Shown here: positions 17,373-25,620 of the stretch, in pieces
Layout of the letters: each line of letters begins with the position of its first letter
Numbering within the stretch: position 1 is the first letter of the stretch
From: JADJLQ01 sp964405735
GTDB lineage: Bacteria > Bacteroidota > Bacteroidia > Chitinophagales > Saprospiraceae
Direction of reading: 5' to 3'
DNA: 64,000 bases
NCBI GenBank assembly: GCA_964405735.1
Contig: CAYOPD010000005.1
Span: 1-64,000, forward strand
Made by a program: the position numbers and the translations under genes
Notes under the pieces: model-generated
What the model was told of the DNA's origin: nothing
What the model saw: only the letters and a program-made list of their open reading frames with translations
Database searches by the model: none

Positions 17373-18395
17373 ATGAAGACCAGCGCCAGGGAATTGGCAG
17401 AATTCTTACATGCCACGATTGATGGGGATCCGGACATTGAAGTCACCCATCCCAGCAAAATCGAGGAAGCCGGCCCCGGTAGCATCAGTTTTATTGGAAA
17501 CCCCAAATATGAACCCTTCGCTTACACCACCCAGGCTTCCATCCTGGTAGTGCCCAATGAATTTAAAGCACAGAGGCCCCTGAGGGCTACCCTGCTCCGG
17601 GTGGAAAATGTATACCAGAGCCTGGGAAACCTGTTGAGCCGTTTTGAAAACAATGGCCATCCGGTAGGCATTTCTGAACAGGCCAGTATCGATGAGACGG
17701 TCAGCTTGGGTGCTGGAGTTGCCGTGGGCCAGCAAACGGTGATCGAAAAAAATGCATCAATCGGCCAAGGCTCCCTGATTTACGCCCAGGTTTATATCGG
17801 GGACCACGTGACTATCGGCCGGGATTGTACCATATACCCTGGTGTAAAAATCTATGCAGGCTGCAGGATCGGGGACCGGTGTGTGATCCACAGCAACACG
17901 GTGATTGGCAGCGATGGTTTTGGTTTTGTACCCAATCCGCAAGGCCGGATGGAAAAAATTCCACAACTCGGCAATGTAGAGCTTGGCGATGAAGTGGAAA
18001 TCGGTTCGGGTTGTACCATTGACCGGGCGACCATGGGCAGTACCCGTATCGGCAAGGGATGCAAATTGGACAACCTGATCCAGATCGCCCACAATGTAGA
18101 AATCGGCGAGCATACCGTGATTGCGGCCCAGGCCGGCATTGCAGGCAGCACCAAGATCGGGGCGCGTTGCATGATCGGAGGCCAGGTGGGTATAGCAGGT
18201 CACCTGCGCATTCCGGATGGAACACAAATCCAGGCACAGAGCGGCATCATGTCAGCTCCTTCCGAGCCCAATCAGAAATTATTCGGTTATCCGGCGATAT
18301 CTTATCACGATTATCTGAGGGCTTATGCCATATTCAGGAAACTTCCCGAATTGGAGCAACGTTTGCGGAATCTTGAAAAACCATCGGGAGAATAA
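17373..18395 (+). CDS. lpxD: UDP-3-O-acylglucosamine N-acyltransferase LpxD
   Basis: 340-residue LpxD, which adds the second acyl chain (N-linked) in lipid A synthesis. It has an N-terminal uridine-binding domain (1-100, with SFIGNPKYEP), a left-handed beta-helix built from hexapeptide repeats (about 105-290) and a C-terminal helix. The catalytic histidine lies in IQIAHNVEIGEHT. Length is normal. It heads the lipid A cluster lpxD, lpxC-fabZ, lpxA on the plus strand, although lpxC has its own promoter candidate 159 bp downstream. Confidence 0.94.
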   Translation: MKTSARELAEFLHATIDGDPDIEVTHPSKIEEAGPGSISFIGNPKYEPFAYTTQASILVVPNEFKAQRPLRATLLRVENVYQSLGNLLSRFENNGHPVGISEQASIDETVSLGAGVAVGQQTVIEKNASIGQGSLIYAQVYIGDHVTIGRDCTIYPGVKIYAGCRIGDRCVIHSNTVIGSDGFGFVPNPQGRMEKIPQLGNVELGDEVEIGSGCTIDRATMGSTRIGKGCKLDNLIQIAHNVEIGEHTVIAAQAGIAGSTKIGARCMIGGQVGIAGHLRIPDGTQIQAQSGIMSAPSEPNQKLFGYPAISYHDYLRAYAIFRKLPELEQRLRNLEKPSGE

Positions 18396-18459
18396 TTTAT
18401 TGATCTTTTTGTCCTTCCCTTCCGTATAAACTTCTTTAGAAACCTAATAGTTTTTAACT

Positions 18460-18467
18460 TAATTTTG
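18460..18467 (+). promoter_or_regulatory. -7 promoter element for lpxC-fabZ
   Basis: TAATTTTG matches TAnnTTTG. It lies 87 bases before the chosen ATG, so this mRNA would have a leader of roughly 80 bases, longer than most in the window. Confidence 0.45.
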
Positions 18468-18554
18468 CAATCCCTTGCTGGTTTTGATATGTAGGTTAAC
18501 GCCTGGCAACCGTTTATTACCTATCCGATAAGCCAGACAGTGAAAGACATTAAC

Positions 18555-19955
18555 ATGAAGCAGTGTACGATAGCCAGGGATGCGGTTTTTGCAGGTATTG
18601 GTTTGCATACCGGAAAAGGTGCCACCATGACGGTCCGTCAAGCCCCCGTAAATCACGGGATCCGGTTTCAGCGCATTGACCTCAAAGATTCACCGGTCCT
18701 TCCTGCCGATGTCAGCCGCGTGATCTCCACCAACAGGGGCACGACCATCAAATCTGGAGATGCCCAGGTAAGCACAGTCGAACATATTCTTTCCGCCCTT
18801 GCAGGCATGGGTATAGACAATGTACTGATTGAGATTGACGGGCCTGAGGTTCCCATCATGGATGGCAGTTCAAAGCCCTTTACCGATGCATTTACCCAGG
18901 CAGGGATGATCGTCCAGGAACTGGAGAAGGATTACCTCGAACTCACCGAAACAGTGGCTTTTAAAGACGAACTGAGCGGTACGGAGCTGATCGCGGTTCC
19001 TTCCGACAAGTTTGAGGTGACTGCCATGATTGACTTCCGGTCCCCTTTTCTCGGTCAACAATACGCCAGCCTGAATGACCTGTCGGAATATGAAAAAGAA
19101 ATCGCGCCCTGCAGGACTTTTGTTTTTCTCCGTGAAATTGAAAAGCTGGCCAATGAAAACCTCATCAAGGGCGGCGATCTGAATAACGCCATTGTGATTG
19201 TTGACCGGATGATGACCCAGCCTGAACTCGATGACCTTGCACAGAAACTCAACAAACCGTCCATCCAGGTGGAAAAAGAGGGCATCCTCAATACGGTTGA
19301 GCTGCAATTTTCAAACGAAGCCGCACGGCACAAGGTGCTGGATATCATCGGGGACCTTGCCCTGGTCGGCAAACCGATAAAAGCAAAAATCCTGGCCAAC
19401 AAACCAGGACACACCGCAAATGTGGAATTTGCGAAACTGCTTAAAAAAAAGTACAATGAAAACCGCAAGCTCAAAGGCAAGCCCAATTACAATCCGGATG
19501 AACCGCCTTTGATGGACACCGAAAAGATCCAGAAACTGCTGCCCCACCGGCATCCCTTTCTGCTGATCGATAAAATCATCGAATTGAGTGACCAACACGT
19601 AGTCGGTGTTAAAAACATCACCTTCACGGAAGCCTGTTTTGCAGGCCACTTCCCGGGAAATCCCGTGTTTCCAGGTGTGCTTCAGATCGAAGCGCTCGCC
19701 CAGACCGGTGGTATTCTGGCCATTTCGCAACAACCCGATCCGGGCAACTGGGATACTTATTTCATCAAGATCGAGAATACGAAGTTTAAAAATAAGGTGA
19801 TGCCGGGGGATACGCTGATCCTGAAGATGGAGCTGATGTCTCCGATCCGAAGGGGTATCGTACAGATGCTTGGTACTGCCTATGTGGGAAATAAAATTGT
19901 TTCTGAGGGCGAACTGACCGCCCAGATCGTCAGAAGAGAATCAAACCCAACATAA
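18555..19955 (+). CDS. lpxC-fabZ: bifunctional LpxC-FabZ: UDP-3-O-acyl-GlcNAc deacetylase / 3-hydroxyacyl-ACP dehydratase
   Basis: 466 residues. The N-terminal part (about 1-310) is LpxC, the zinc deacetylase committing to lipid A synthesis, with STVEHILSAL (zinc-binding His), HKVLDIIGD (His and Asp zinc ligands) and KPGHTAN (catalytic His). The C-terminal part (about 320-466) is FabZ, a hot-dog-fold dehydratase, with LLPHRHPFLLIDKI and the catalytic stretch FAGHFPGNPVFPGVLQIEAL. This fusion is a known hallmark of Bacteroidota. GTG at 18540 would add five residues; ATG 18555 is preferred. lpxA follows after 2 bases. Confidence 0.95.
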   Translation: MKQCTIARDAVFAGIGLHTGKGATMTVRQAPVNHGIRFQRIDLKDSPVLPADVSRVISTNRGTTIKSGDAQVSTVEHILSALAGMGIDNVLIEIDGPEVPIMDGSSKPFTDAFTQAGMIVQELEKDYLELTETVAFKDELSGTELIAVPSDKFEVTAMIDFRSPFLGQQYASLNDLSEYEKEIAPCRTFVFLREIEKLANENLIKGGDLNNAIVIVDRMMTQPELDDLAQKLNKPSIQVEKEGILNTVELQFSNEAARHKVLDIIGDLALVGKPIKAKILANKPGHTANVEFAKLLKKKYNENRKLKGKPNYNPDEPPLMDTEKIQKLLPHRHPFLLIDKIIELSDQHVVGVKNITFTEACFAGHFPGNPVFPGVLQIEALAQTGGILAISQQPDPGNWDTYFIKIENTKFKNKVMPGDTLILKMELMSPIRRGIVQMLGTAYVGNKIVSEGELTAQIVRRESNPT

Positions 19956-19957
19956 CC

Positions 19958-20773
19958 ATGGACATCGTGACCCAATATCAGCTGAATGTAGTCCATCCGC
20001 AGGCGCGGATCGGAAAAAATGTTCATATTTCCCCGTTTGTTACGATCGAAGGGGATGTGGAGATCGGGGACAATACCTGGATCGGCCCCAATGCCTGCAT
20101 CCTGGATGGTACCCGGCTAGGTGAAAACTGCAGGATCTTTCCGGGGGCTGTGGTCGGCGCAGTGCCCCAGGATCTCAAATACAGCGGTGAACAATCCATA
20201 CTTGAAATAGGCAACAATGTAACCATCCGGGAGTATTGCACGCTTAACCGGGGCACCAAAGCCAACTGGACCACTACCATCAAAGACAATTGCCTTCTCA
20301 TGGCTTACGTTCATGTGGCCCACGATTGTGTCCTGGAAGAAAATGTGATCCTGGCCAATAATGTCAATTTAGCCGGCCATATCCATGTCGGGAAATATGC
20401 CGTACTGGGTGGCCTGTCTGCGGTTCACCAGTTTGTAAAAATCGGGGACCATTCCATGATCGGTGGGGGTTCCCTGGTCCGTAAAGATGTCCCGCCTTTC
20501 GTTAAGGCTGCCCGCGAGCCCATCTCCTATGCGGGGATCAATGTAGTGGGCCTCAAACGGAGGGGCTTTACTCCAGAATCCATCAAAATCATTCAGGATA
20601 GCTACCGGATCCTTTTTGTTAAAGGCTACAATACCTCCCAGGCCCTGGAAATGATCGAGAAACAGATACCCGATTCATCCGAAAGAGCGAGAATTCTGGA
20701 ATTCGTCAGAAGCTCTGAGCGGGGGATCATGAAAGGATTCCGGCAGATCAATGGCAATGGAAGTAAGGATTGA
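19958..20773 (+). CDS. lpxA: acyl-ACP--UDP-N-acetylglucosamine O-acyltransferase LpxA
   Basis: 271-residue LpxA, the first enzyme of lipid A synthesis. The left-handed beta-helix spans about residues 10-190 with the catalytic histidine in VHVAHDCVLEENV, the HQFVKIGDHSMIGGGS region and a C-terminal helical domain. Start ATG follows the lpxC-fabZ stop after 2 bases, indicating coupling. The 3' end overlaps the following ABC ATPase start by about 20 bases. Confidence 0.95.
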   Translation: MDIVTQYQLNVVHPQARIGKNVHISPFVTIEGDVEIGDNTWIGPNACILDGTRLGENCRIFPGAVVGAVPQDLKYSGEQSILEIGNNVTIREYCTLNRGTKANWTTTIKDNCLLMAYVHVAHDCVLEENVILANNVNLAGHIHVGKYAVLGGLSAVHQFVKIGDHSMIGGGSLVRKDVPPFVKAAREPISYAGINVVGLKRRGFTPESIKIIQDSYRILFVKGYNTSQALEMIEKQIPDSSERARILEFVRSSERGIMKGFRQINGNGSKD

Positions 20774-21374
20774 TCATTTATCCAAAAGATACCAGCACGG
20801 ATGGGTGCTCCTCGATTTGACCCATGAATTCAGGAACAACCGGATCTACGGAATCGCCGGACGCAACGGCAGCGGCAAATCGACATTTTTAAAAATCATT
20901 TCGGGCCTATTATCCCCTACCCGGGGTACGGTCAGTTACCACCGGGATGGCCAATCCGTTTCGAGGGAACTAATTTATCAGGAAGTGAATGTGGCGGCCC
21001 CTTATACAGATCTTATGGAAGAATTCACCCTGAGGGAAATGATCCGCTTCCATTGCCGCTTCAAGCCCCTGAACGGCACCGGGCCGGATGCCTGGATTGA
21101 AATGACCGGTCTTTCAAAGGCGGCAGACCGGACCCTGGCTTTTTATTCATCCGGCATGAAACAAAAAGTCAAATTGGCTCTGGCCCTATATTCCCGGGGA
21201 TCAATCCTAATCCTGGACGAACCCACCTCCAACCTGGATGAAAATGCCCGGTCCTGGTTTTTTGACCAGATGGAAAGACAAAGAGGAAACAAAACGGTGT
21301 TTATCGCCTCGAATGAAGCGGATGACTTCAGGTTGTGTGAGGAAGTGATTCGACTGGATGCAAGGTCTCTTTAA
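20751..21374 (+). CDS. stand-alone ABC transporter ATP-binding protein
   Basis: 207-residue ABC ATPase domain without a membrane part. Walker A GRNGSGKST, an ABC signature variant YSSGMKQKVKLALA, and Walker B SILILDEPTSNLD with the catalytic Glu are visible. The H-loop histidine expected about 30 residues later is absent: the segment reads VFIASNEADDF. It overlaps lpxA by 23 bases (ATG at 20751; a second ATG at 20757 is possible) and so is part of the lipid A operon. It might power a lipid or envelope-associated exporter whose permease lies elsewhere. Its 3' end overlaps the convergent merR gene by 47 bases. Confidence 0.82.
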   Translation: MAMEVRIDHLSKRYQHGWVLLDLTHEFRNNRIYGIAGRNGSGKSTFLKIISGLLSPTRGTVSYHRDGQSVSRELIYQEVNVAAPYTDLMEEFTLREMIRFHCRFKPLNGTGPDAWIEMTGLSKAADRTLAFYSSGMKQKVKLALALYSRGSILILDEPTSNLDENARSWFFDQMERQRGNKTVFIASNEADDFRLCEEVIRLDARSL

Positions 21375-21690
21375 AACGGAGCATCTCATTTTTAAGGTGG
21401 ATCAGCTTTTGAAGGACGGCCTGCTTTTGTTTGAGCAGGTCCTTGTTTTGACGGATTTCATTCTTGGCCCCTTCGATGGTAAAACCCCGGTTTTTTACGA
21501 GGTCAAATATGAGCTGAAGCTGTTCGATGTTTTCTTTGGTAAACCTACGGTCTCCTTTGCTGTTTTTATGAGGCTTGAGGATGCTGAATTCGGATTCCCA
21601 ATAGCGGATCAACGATTTTGAAACTCCGAACATATCGGAGATCTCACCGATGCTGTAGTAGAGTTTTTCATCTTTGAGCGCAGGCAGCAT
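21328..21690 (-). CDS. MerR-family transcriptional regulator
   Basis: 120 residues. The N-terminal winged helix-turn-helix of the MerR family is clear (YYSIGEISDMFGVSKSLIRYW, followed by the wing with RRFTKENIEQL). A short helical tail (about 75-120) likely forms the dimer coiled coil. No effector domain or cysteine sensor is present. ATG at 21690 is used; the TTG two codons upstream is less likely. The 3' end overlaps the ABC ATPase gene in antisense for 47 bp. Its target is unknown; Bacteroidota genomes carry a widespread small MerR protein of this type. Confidence 0.87.
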   Translation of the reverse strand: MLPALKDEKLYYSIGEISDMFGVSKSLIRYWESEFSILKPHKNSKGDRRFTKENIEQLQLIFDLVKNRGFTIEGAKNEIRQNKDLLKQKQAVLQKLIHLKNEMLRFKETLHPVESLPHTT

Positions 21691-21724
21691 AGTCAACAGA
21701 AAGGGTTTATAATGATCTTCGGTA

Positions 21725-21732
21725 CAAAACTA
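21725..21732 (-). promoter_or_regulatory. -7 promoter element for merR
   Basis: Minus-strand TAGTTTTG, exact TAnnTTTG match, 34 bases before the merR ATG. It lies in the short spacer behind gatB. Confidence 0.45.
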
Positions 21733-21788
21733 CGCTCTAAAAGTAAGAAAAAAGACAATCTCCTGGTTTTATGGTTTCGATTCGTGTT

Positions 21789-23231
21789 TTAATTGGCCTG
21801 GAACTGTCCCAGGGCTTGCTGTACCTCCCTGATGTTGATACCCGGAAATTTCTTTTTTATTTCCCCGAGGAAAAAACCGATCAGTTTTTTCTTTCCTTTT
21901 TTAAATTCATCTGCTTCTTCCGGGAAAGCTGAAAATATTTCCTCCAATACCCGGGTAATATCAAATTGGGGAACCGCACCCAGTTTTTCCTGCACCAGGT
22001 CTTCGAGGGATGTTCCGGATTTAGAACGTATTTGGTGCCATACTTCCTGGGCTTCCTGAATCGAAAGGCTGCCCTCCCGGACTTTGGACAGCAGGAAAAC
22101 CAGCGACGGTGGCCCAAAAGGAAGGTCGTTGATCTTTTTATTTTCTTCCCTCAGCCAGGGCAGGATTGTCTGGATGAGCCAATTGGCCGCGCTTTTATAT
22201 AAACCGGGATGTTCTTTTACAAGTTCTGTATAATATCGTGCTATGGAAGGGTCATCAGCGAGGATCTGTGCATCTGCCTGAGAGAGATGCTTTTCCATGA
22301 TGAAGTGCCGGAGGTATTCCGCCGGCAGGGTGGGAATGGTTGTTTTCCAGACATCCAGCTGGGACTGGCTGATACGTACAGGGGGCAAGTCCGGGTCTGG
22401 AAAATACCGGTAATCGTGAGCGCTTTCCTTCTGGCGGATCGGAACGGTAATCCCTTCTTCGGGTACGAATTGCATCGTCTGTCTTGGCACCACCTCCCCG
22501 GCTTCCCACAGGGCGATTTGCCTGGCGGATTCAAACTCAATGGCTTTTCGGGCAAAGCGGCGGGAATTGATATTTTTAACTTCACACCTTTCCCTAAGCT
22601 CTTCCGAGCCAACAGGGCGAACGGATACGTTGACATCACATCGCATGGATCCCTCTTCCATATTCCCGTCTGAGATATCCAGGTAACGGACCAGGCGTTG
22701 CAGGTCATGGAGAAAAACGGTGACTTCTTCTGCAGTCCGGAAATCGGGTTCTGTGACCATTTCGAGGAGGGGTACCCCGGCTCTGTTGAGATCGATCCTG
22801 GACCATGCCGGATCCGAATCATGCACTGATTTTCCGGCATCTTCCTCCATATGGATGTGGTGGATCCGGATGGTTCTGGGACCCTGACTGGTCTGCAGGT
22901 CCATGCGGCCTCCCAGGCATACCGGGCTGGCCTGTTGTGAAATCTGGTAACCTTTAGGCAGGTCCGGATAAAAATATTGTTTGCGTTCAAACCAGGAATT
23001 GGTGTTGATGGAGCATTCCATGGCCAGGCCGAGCCTTACCGCCGATTCCACCTGTTTCCCATTTGGCACAGGGAGGGTGCCTGGATGAGCTAAAGAAATG
23101 AAGCCCGTCTGGCTATTGGGTTCGGTGGAAAAACGGGCGGGATCACTGCAAAAAGCTTTAGTGAGCGTATTTAGCTGTATGTGAATCTCCAGTCCGATGA
23201 TGGTTTCCCAGGTTGAAGTGCTCGTGGTCAT
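21789..23231 (-). CDS. gatB: Asp-tRNA(Asn)/Glu-tRNA(Gln) amidotransferase subunit B
   Basis: 480-residue GatB. With GatA and GatC it converts misacylated Glu-tRNA(Gln) or Asp-tRNA(Asn) to the amide form. The start TWETIIGLEIHIQLNT, the central kinase-like core with DLNRAGVPLLEMVTEPD and DVNVSVRP, the EVKNINS motif, and the C-terminal YqeY-like helical domain (about 330-480) are all present. Full length. It is followed 98 bp downstream by merR, and the DUF3667 gene lies 17 bp upstream on the same strand. Confidence 0.94.
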   Translation of the reverse strand: MTTSTSTWETIIGLEIHIQLNTLTKAFCSDPARFSTEPNSQTGFISLAHPGTLPVPNGKQVESAVRLGLAMECSINTNSWFERKQYFYPDLPKGYQISQQASPVCLGGRMDLQTSQGPRTIRIHHIHMEEDAGKSVHDSDPAWSRIDLNRAGVPLLEMVTEPDFRTAEEVTVFLHDLQRLVRYLDISDGNMEEGSMRCDVNVSVRPVGSEELRERCEVKNINSRRFARKAIEFESARQIALWEAGEVVPRQTMQFVPEEGITVPIRQKESAHDYRYFPDPDLPPVRISQSQLDVWKTTIPTLPAEYLRHFIMEKHLSQADAQILADDPSIARYYTELVKEHPGLYKSAANWLIQTILPWLREENKKINDLPFGPPSLVFLLSKVREGSLSIQEAQEVWHQIRSKSGTSLEDLVQEKLGAVPQFDITRVLEEIFSAFPEEADEFKKGKKKLIGFFLGEIKKKFPGINIREVQQALGQFQAN

Positions 23232-23248
23232 GAGGCGGTGTCAGTGTT

Positions 23249-24256
23249 TTAATAAAACCCAAAACTGATCAGGGCAGTAAAAAAAATAAAAAAGGAAAAT
23301 AAGATCAAATAGGCAACCCCCAGGGTAAAGAATTTTAAGACCGACCAGAAAATTCCCTGCCGGTAATAGCGGATCCAGGAAATAAGGCCATAAAGAATGA
23401 CGGCCACCATGACCGGCAGCCAGGCGGTTTCAATAAGGTTCCGGAACAAGAGGACCAGCAGTGAAACAATAAGGAAGGAAAAGGCATGCCAGTGGTATAA
23501 GAAAAACAGGTGTTCGATCAGGTATCTTTTCCCTCTCAGGAACTGGACTTTCATAAAAAGCGCCAGGATGGGGATCATCACAATCATCATCCAGCTGATG
23601 TTTCCTATAATAAACCGAACCATGCCTTTCGGGTCAAGCGTGAATTTCTTTGCCTGGCCCACCATCAGTTTTGTCCAGAAAGAAGAGATTTTATATTTCG
23701 CCACAATAGAATCTACAGGCAGCAGGACTACGTCTTCAGGATCCAGGTTTTGAAAACCAAGGATACTGATTCTGCGTGTACCTGGGGTGTCCGGCCGGGG
23801 AGCACTTGCCGTATCGATATCAAACCAGCTCATCAGGCTGTCCAGGGCCATCCTGGACACCCTGCTTTGCCCTGACTCTGCATGCCGGGCCAATTCAGTC
23901 TTGATCTTTTGACGGGTGAGTATGTCGTTGGTCTGGTTGTTGATTTCTTCAAAGATCCGGTCATAAGGAATCAAACCGCCCAATACCCCAAGATGGATTA
24001 CCAATAGGAAAAAAAATAAACGCAGGGGATGGTAATACCTTTTACGCAGGCCTTTAAAATAGTCGATGGTCAGCTGCCCCGGGATCCAGATCTTCTTGAG
24101 CGTCCTGAAAAAACTGGAGTCGAGCGAAAGTACATGGTCGAAGAAATCACGAAAAAACTCCCTTACCGTTGGTTTGTTTGCACCGAAAGTCTGTCCGCAG
24201 GAGGAACAATACTTCGCGTCTGTGGTTTCTAAGTAATTGCAATTGGGGCAAACCAT
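23249..24256 (-). CDS. DUF3667 zinc-ribbon membrane protein
   Basis: 335 residues. It begins with a zinc ribbon (CPNCNYLE then CSSCG), followed by the DUF3667 signature (REFFRDFFDHVLSLDSSFFRTLKKI, then PGQLTIDYFKGLRKRYYHPLRLFFF, quoted in parts). There are about five membrane segments: near residue 85, then three or four in 210-335. DUF3667 proteins are common in Bacteroidota and have no known function. It is followed 17 bp later by gatB. Confidence 0.85.
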   Translation of the reverse strand: MVCPNCNYLETTDAKYCSSCGQTFGANKPTVREFFRDFFDHVLSLDSSFFRTLKKIWIPGQLTIDYFKGLRKRYYHPLRLFFFLLVIHLGVLGGLIPYDRIFEEINNQTNDILTRQKIKTELARHAESGQSRVSRMALDSLMSWFDIDTASAPRPDTPGTRRISILGFQNLDPEDVVLLPVDSIVAKYKISSFWTKLMVGQAKKFTLDPKGMVRFIIGNISWMMIVMIPILALFMKVQFLRGKRYLIEHLFFLYHWHAFSFLIVSLLVLLFRNLIETAWLPVMVAVILYGLISWIRYYRQGIFWSVLKFFTLGVAYLILFSFFIFFTALISFGFY

Positions 24257-24266
24257 GTCGATTCGC

Positions 24267-24274
24267 CAAAGATA
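24267..24274 (-). promoter_or_regulatory. -7 promoter element for the DUF3667 gene
   Basis: Minus-strand TATCTTTG, exact TAnnTTTG match, 10 bases before the ATG. It lies in the 41-bp spacer after the M23 peptidase gene, so DUF3667-gatB can be transcribed apart from the peptidase. Confidence 0.5.
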
Positions 24275-24297
24275 AGAAGCTTTTCAGGGCCTGCCGT

Positions 24298-25287
24298 TCA
24301 GTCGAGGGATTGGTTTTGTTGTTCCGACATCTTCACCAGTTCCTGGTATTCGGAGGGAGTAAGGTTGTCCAGGCAGAAATTGATCGGGTTGATGGGGGTG
24401 CCTTTGTATCTTACTTCATAATGGCAATGGGGTGCCGTGGAAGTGCCGGTACTTCCGATTACGCCGATTTGGTTTCCTTTTTTCAAATCCTGGCCTATCT
24501 TGACGTCGATCCGGTCCATATGGGCATAAAGGGTGGTATAACCGTAGCCATGGTCCACCTTGACGCATTTGCCATAACCGGAGTAGTTGGATTCAATATC
24601 GACGACCCTGCCATTGCCCGTCACCTGGATGGGAGTGCCTTTGGGAGCGGAAAAATCAATTCCGGCGTGCATTTTTACGATTTTATGCACGGGGTGCAGC
24701 CGCATGCCGAAACCGGAAAGAAACCGGAGGCTTTTATTGAGTTTGTCGATGCGCACGGGTTTGATGGACGGGATGGAAGCCAGCATTTCTTCTTTGTGGG
24801 AAGCCACATCCTGGAGCTTGTCGAGGGATTTGGATTGCAATACCAGCTGCCTTTCAAGCCTCTCCATTTTTTCGGCGGTTTTGCCCACAAGCTGTCCCGA
24901 GCTGGGCAGGTTTCTGAAATTCTCGTACAAGTCGTGGCCCCCCTTTCCCCCATCCCAGATCGCTTCGTCAATGGGTTCCATGCCCACCAGTTGCCGGTGA
25001 ACGTCTGCATCCCTTCGCTGGATATTGGCCAGCGCCTTTGACATGAGGTCAAGCTGGTCAGACATCACGTTATAATGGTCCTTGACGGTTTCCAGTTCTT
25101 TGATCAGCAATTTTTCATTGGGAGAAGGCAGGTACTTATGAAATACAAAGAACACAATAAGGCCGCTAACCAGGGCAGTGGATAAAAACGAAAAGACCCT
25201 GAATAATTTAAGCTTCAGGGGTTCGACCGCTTTTTCAAACTGCAGGGTATGATGGTTATAAACGTATTTTGTGGGCTTTCCTGCCAT
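24298..25287 (-). CDS. M23-family (LytM) metallopeptidase, membrane-anchored
   Basis: 329 residues. A short cytoplasmic N-terminus (KYVYNHHTLQFEK) is followed by one membrane segment (about 35-58), a periplasmic coiled coil (about 65-170) and a C-terminal M23 domain with all zinc-site motifs: HAGIDFSAP and HCHYEV, plus the conserved LYAHM. It should cleave peptide cross-links in peptidoglycan, or regulate such cleavage during growth or division. Start ATG 25287 (MAGKPTKYVY) is favoured; an upstream in-frame extension has no family support. The upstream neighbour alaS is divergent. Confidence 0.88.
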   Translation of the reverse strand: MAGKPTKYVYNHHTLQFEKAVEPLKLKLFRVFSFLSTALVSGLIVFFVFHKYLPSPNEKLLIKELETVKDHYNVMSDQLDLMSKALANIQRRDADVHRQLVGMEPIDEAIWDGGKGGHDLYENFRNLPSSGQLVGKTAEKMERLERQLVLQSKSLDKLQDVASHKEEMLASIPSIKPVRIDKLNKSLRFLSGFGMRLHPVHKIVKMHAGIDFSAPKGTPIQVTGNGRVVDIESNYSGYGKCVKVDHGYGYTTLYAHMDRIDVKIGQDLKKGNQIGVIGSTGTSTAPHCHYEVRYKGTPINPINFCLDNLTPSEYQELVKMSEQQNQSLD

Positions 25288-25620
25288 GATCGATAAGTCA
25301 TTAATGATTAAACCTTTCAATTCATTGGGTATGAACTATTTCCGGAGTGGAAAAGGTCCATAAAAAATTCTGGCGGGATTATAACTGCGTAAATTTATAT
25401 AAGTAAAACCATTTAACCAAGTACAAAGTACCCTGACGGGTTATTTTAATATATATGATTTGAAGGCATGTGTAAGGGTTTGGGGACAGGGTCGTGAAAT
25501 AGGTCTTCAGGAACAGTCGCAACCGGCAAATCTTTTAACCCAAACAGGGTCCAAGCCACTCCCAGCCGGAAAGTCTGCCCCTGCTTCTTTATTTTTGCGG
25601 CAATTTATACCTGAATCGAC
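25288..25620. other. 333-bp divergent intergenic region
   Basis: This lies between the M23 peptidase gene and alaS. It holds no ORF of note, tRNA or array. An AT-rich patch is at 25395-25465, with a small palindrome-like word pair GTAC around 25420-25430. The alaS promoter element is at its right end; no exact promoter match was found for the peptidase gene. Confidence 0.5.
25590..25597 (+). promoter_or_regulatory. -7 promoter element for alaS
   Basis: TATTTTTG, exact TAnnTTTG match, 23 bases before the alaS ATG. Confidence 0.5.
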
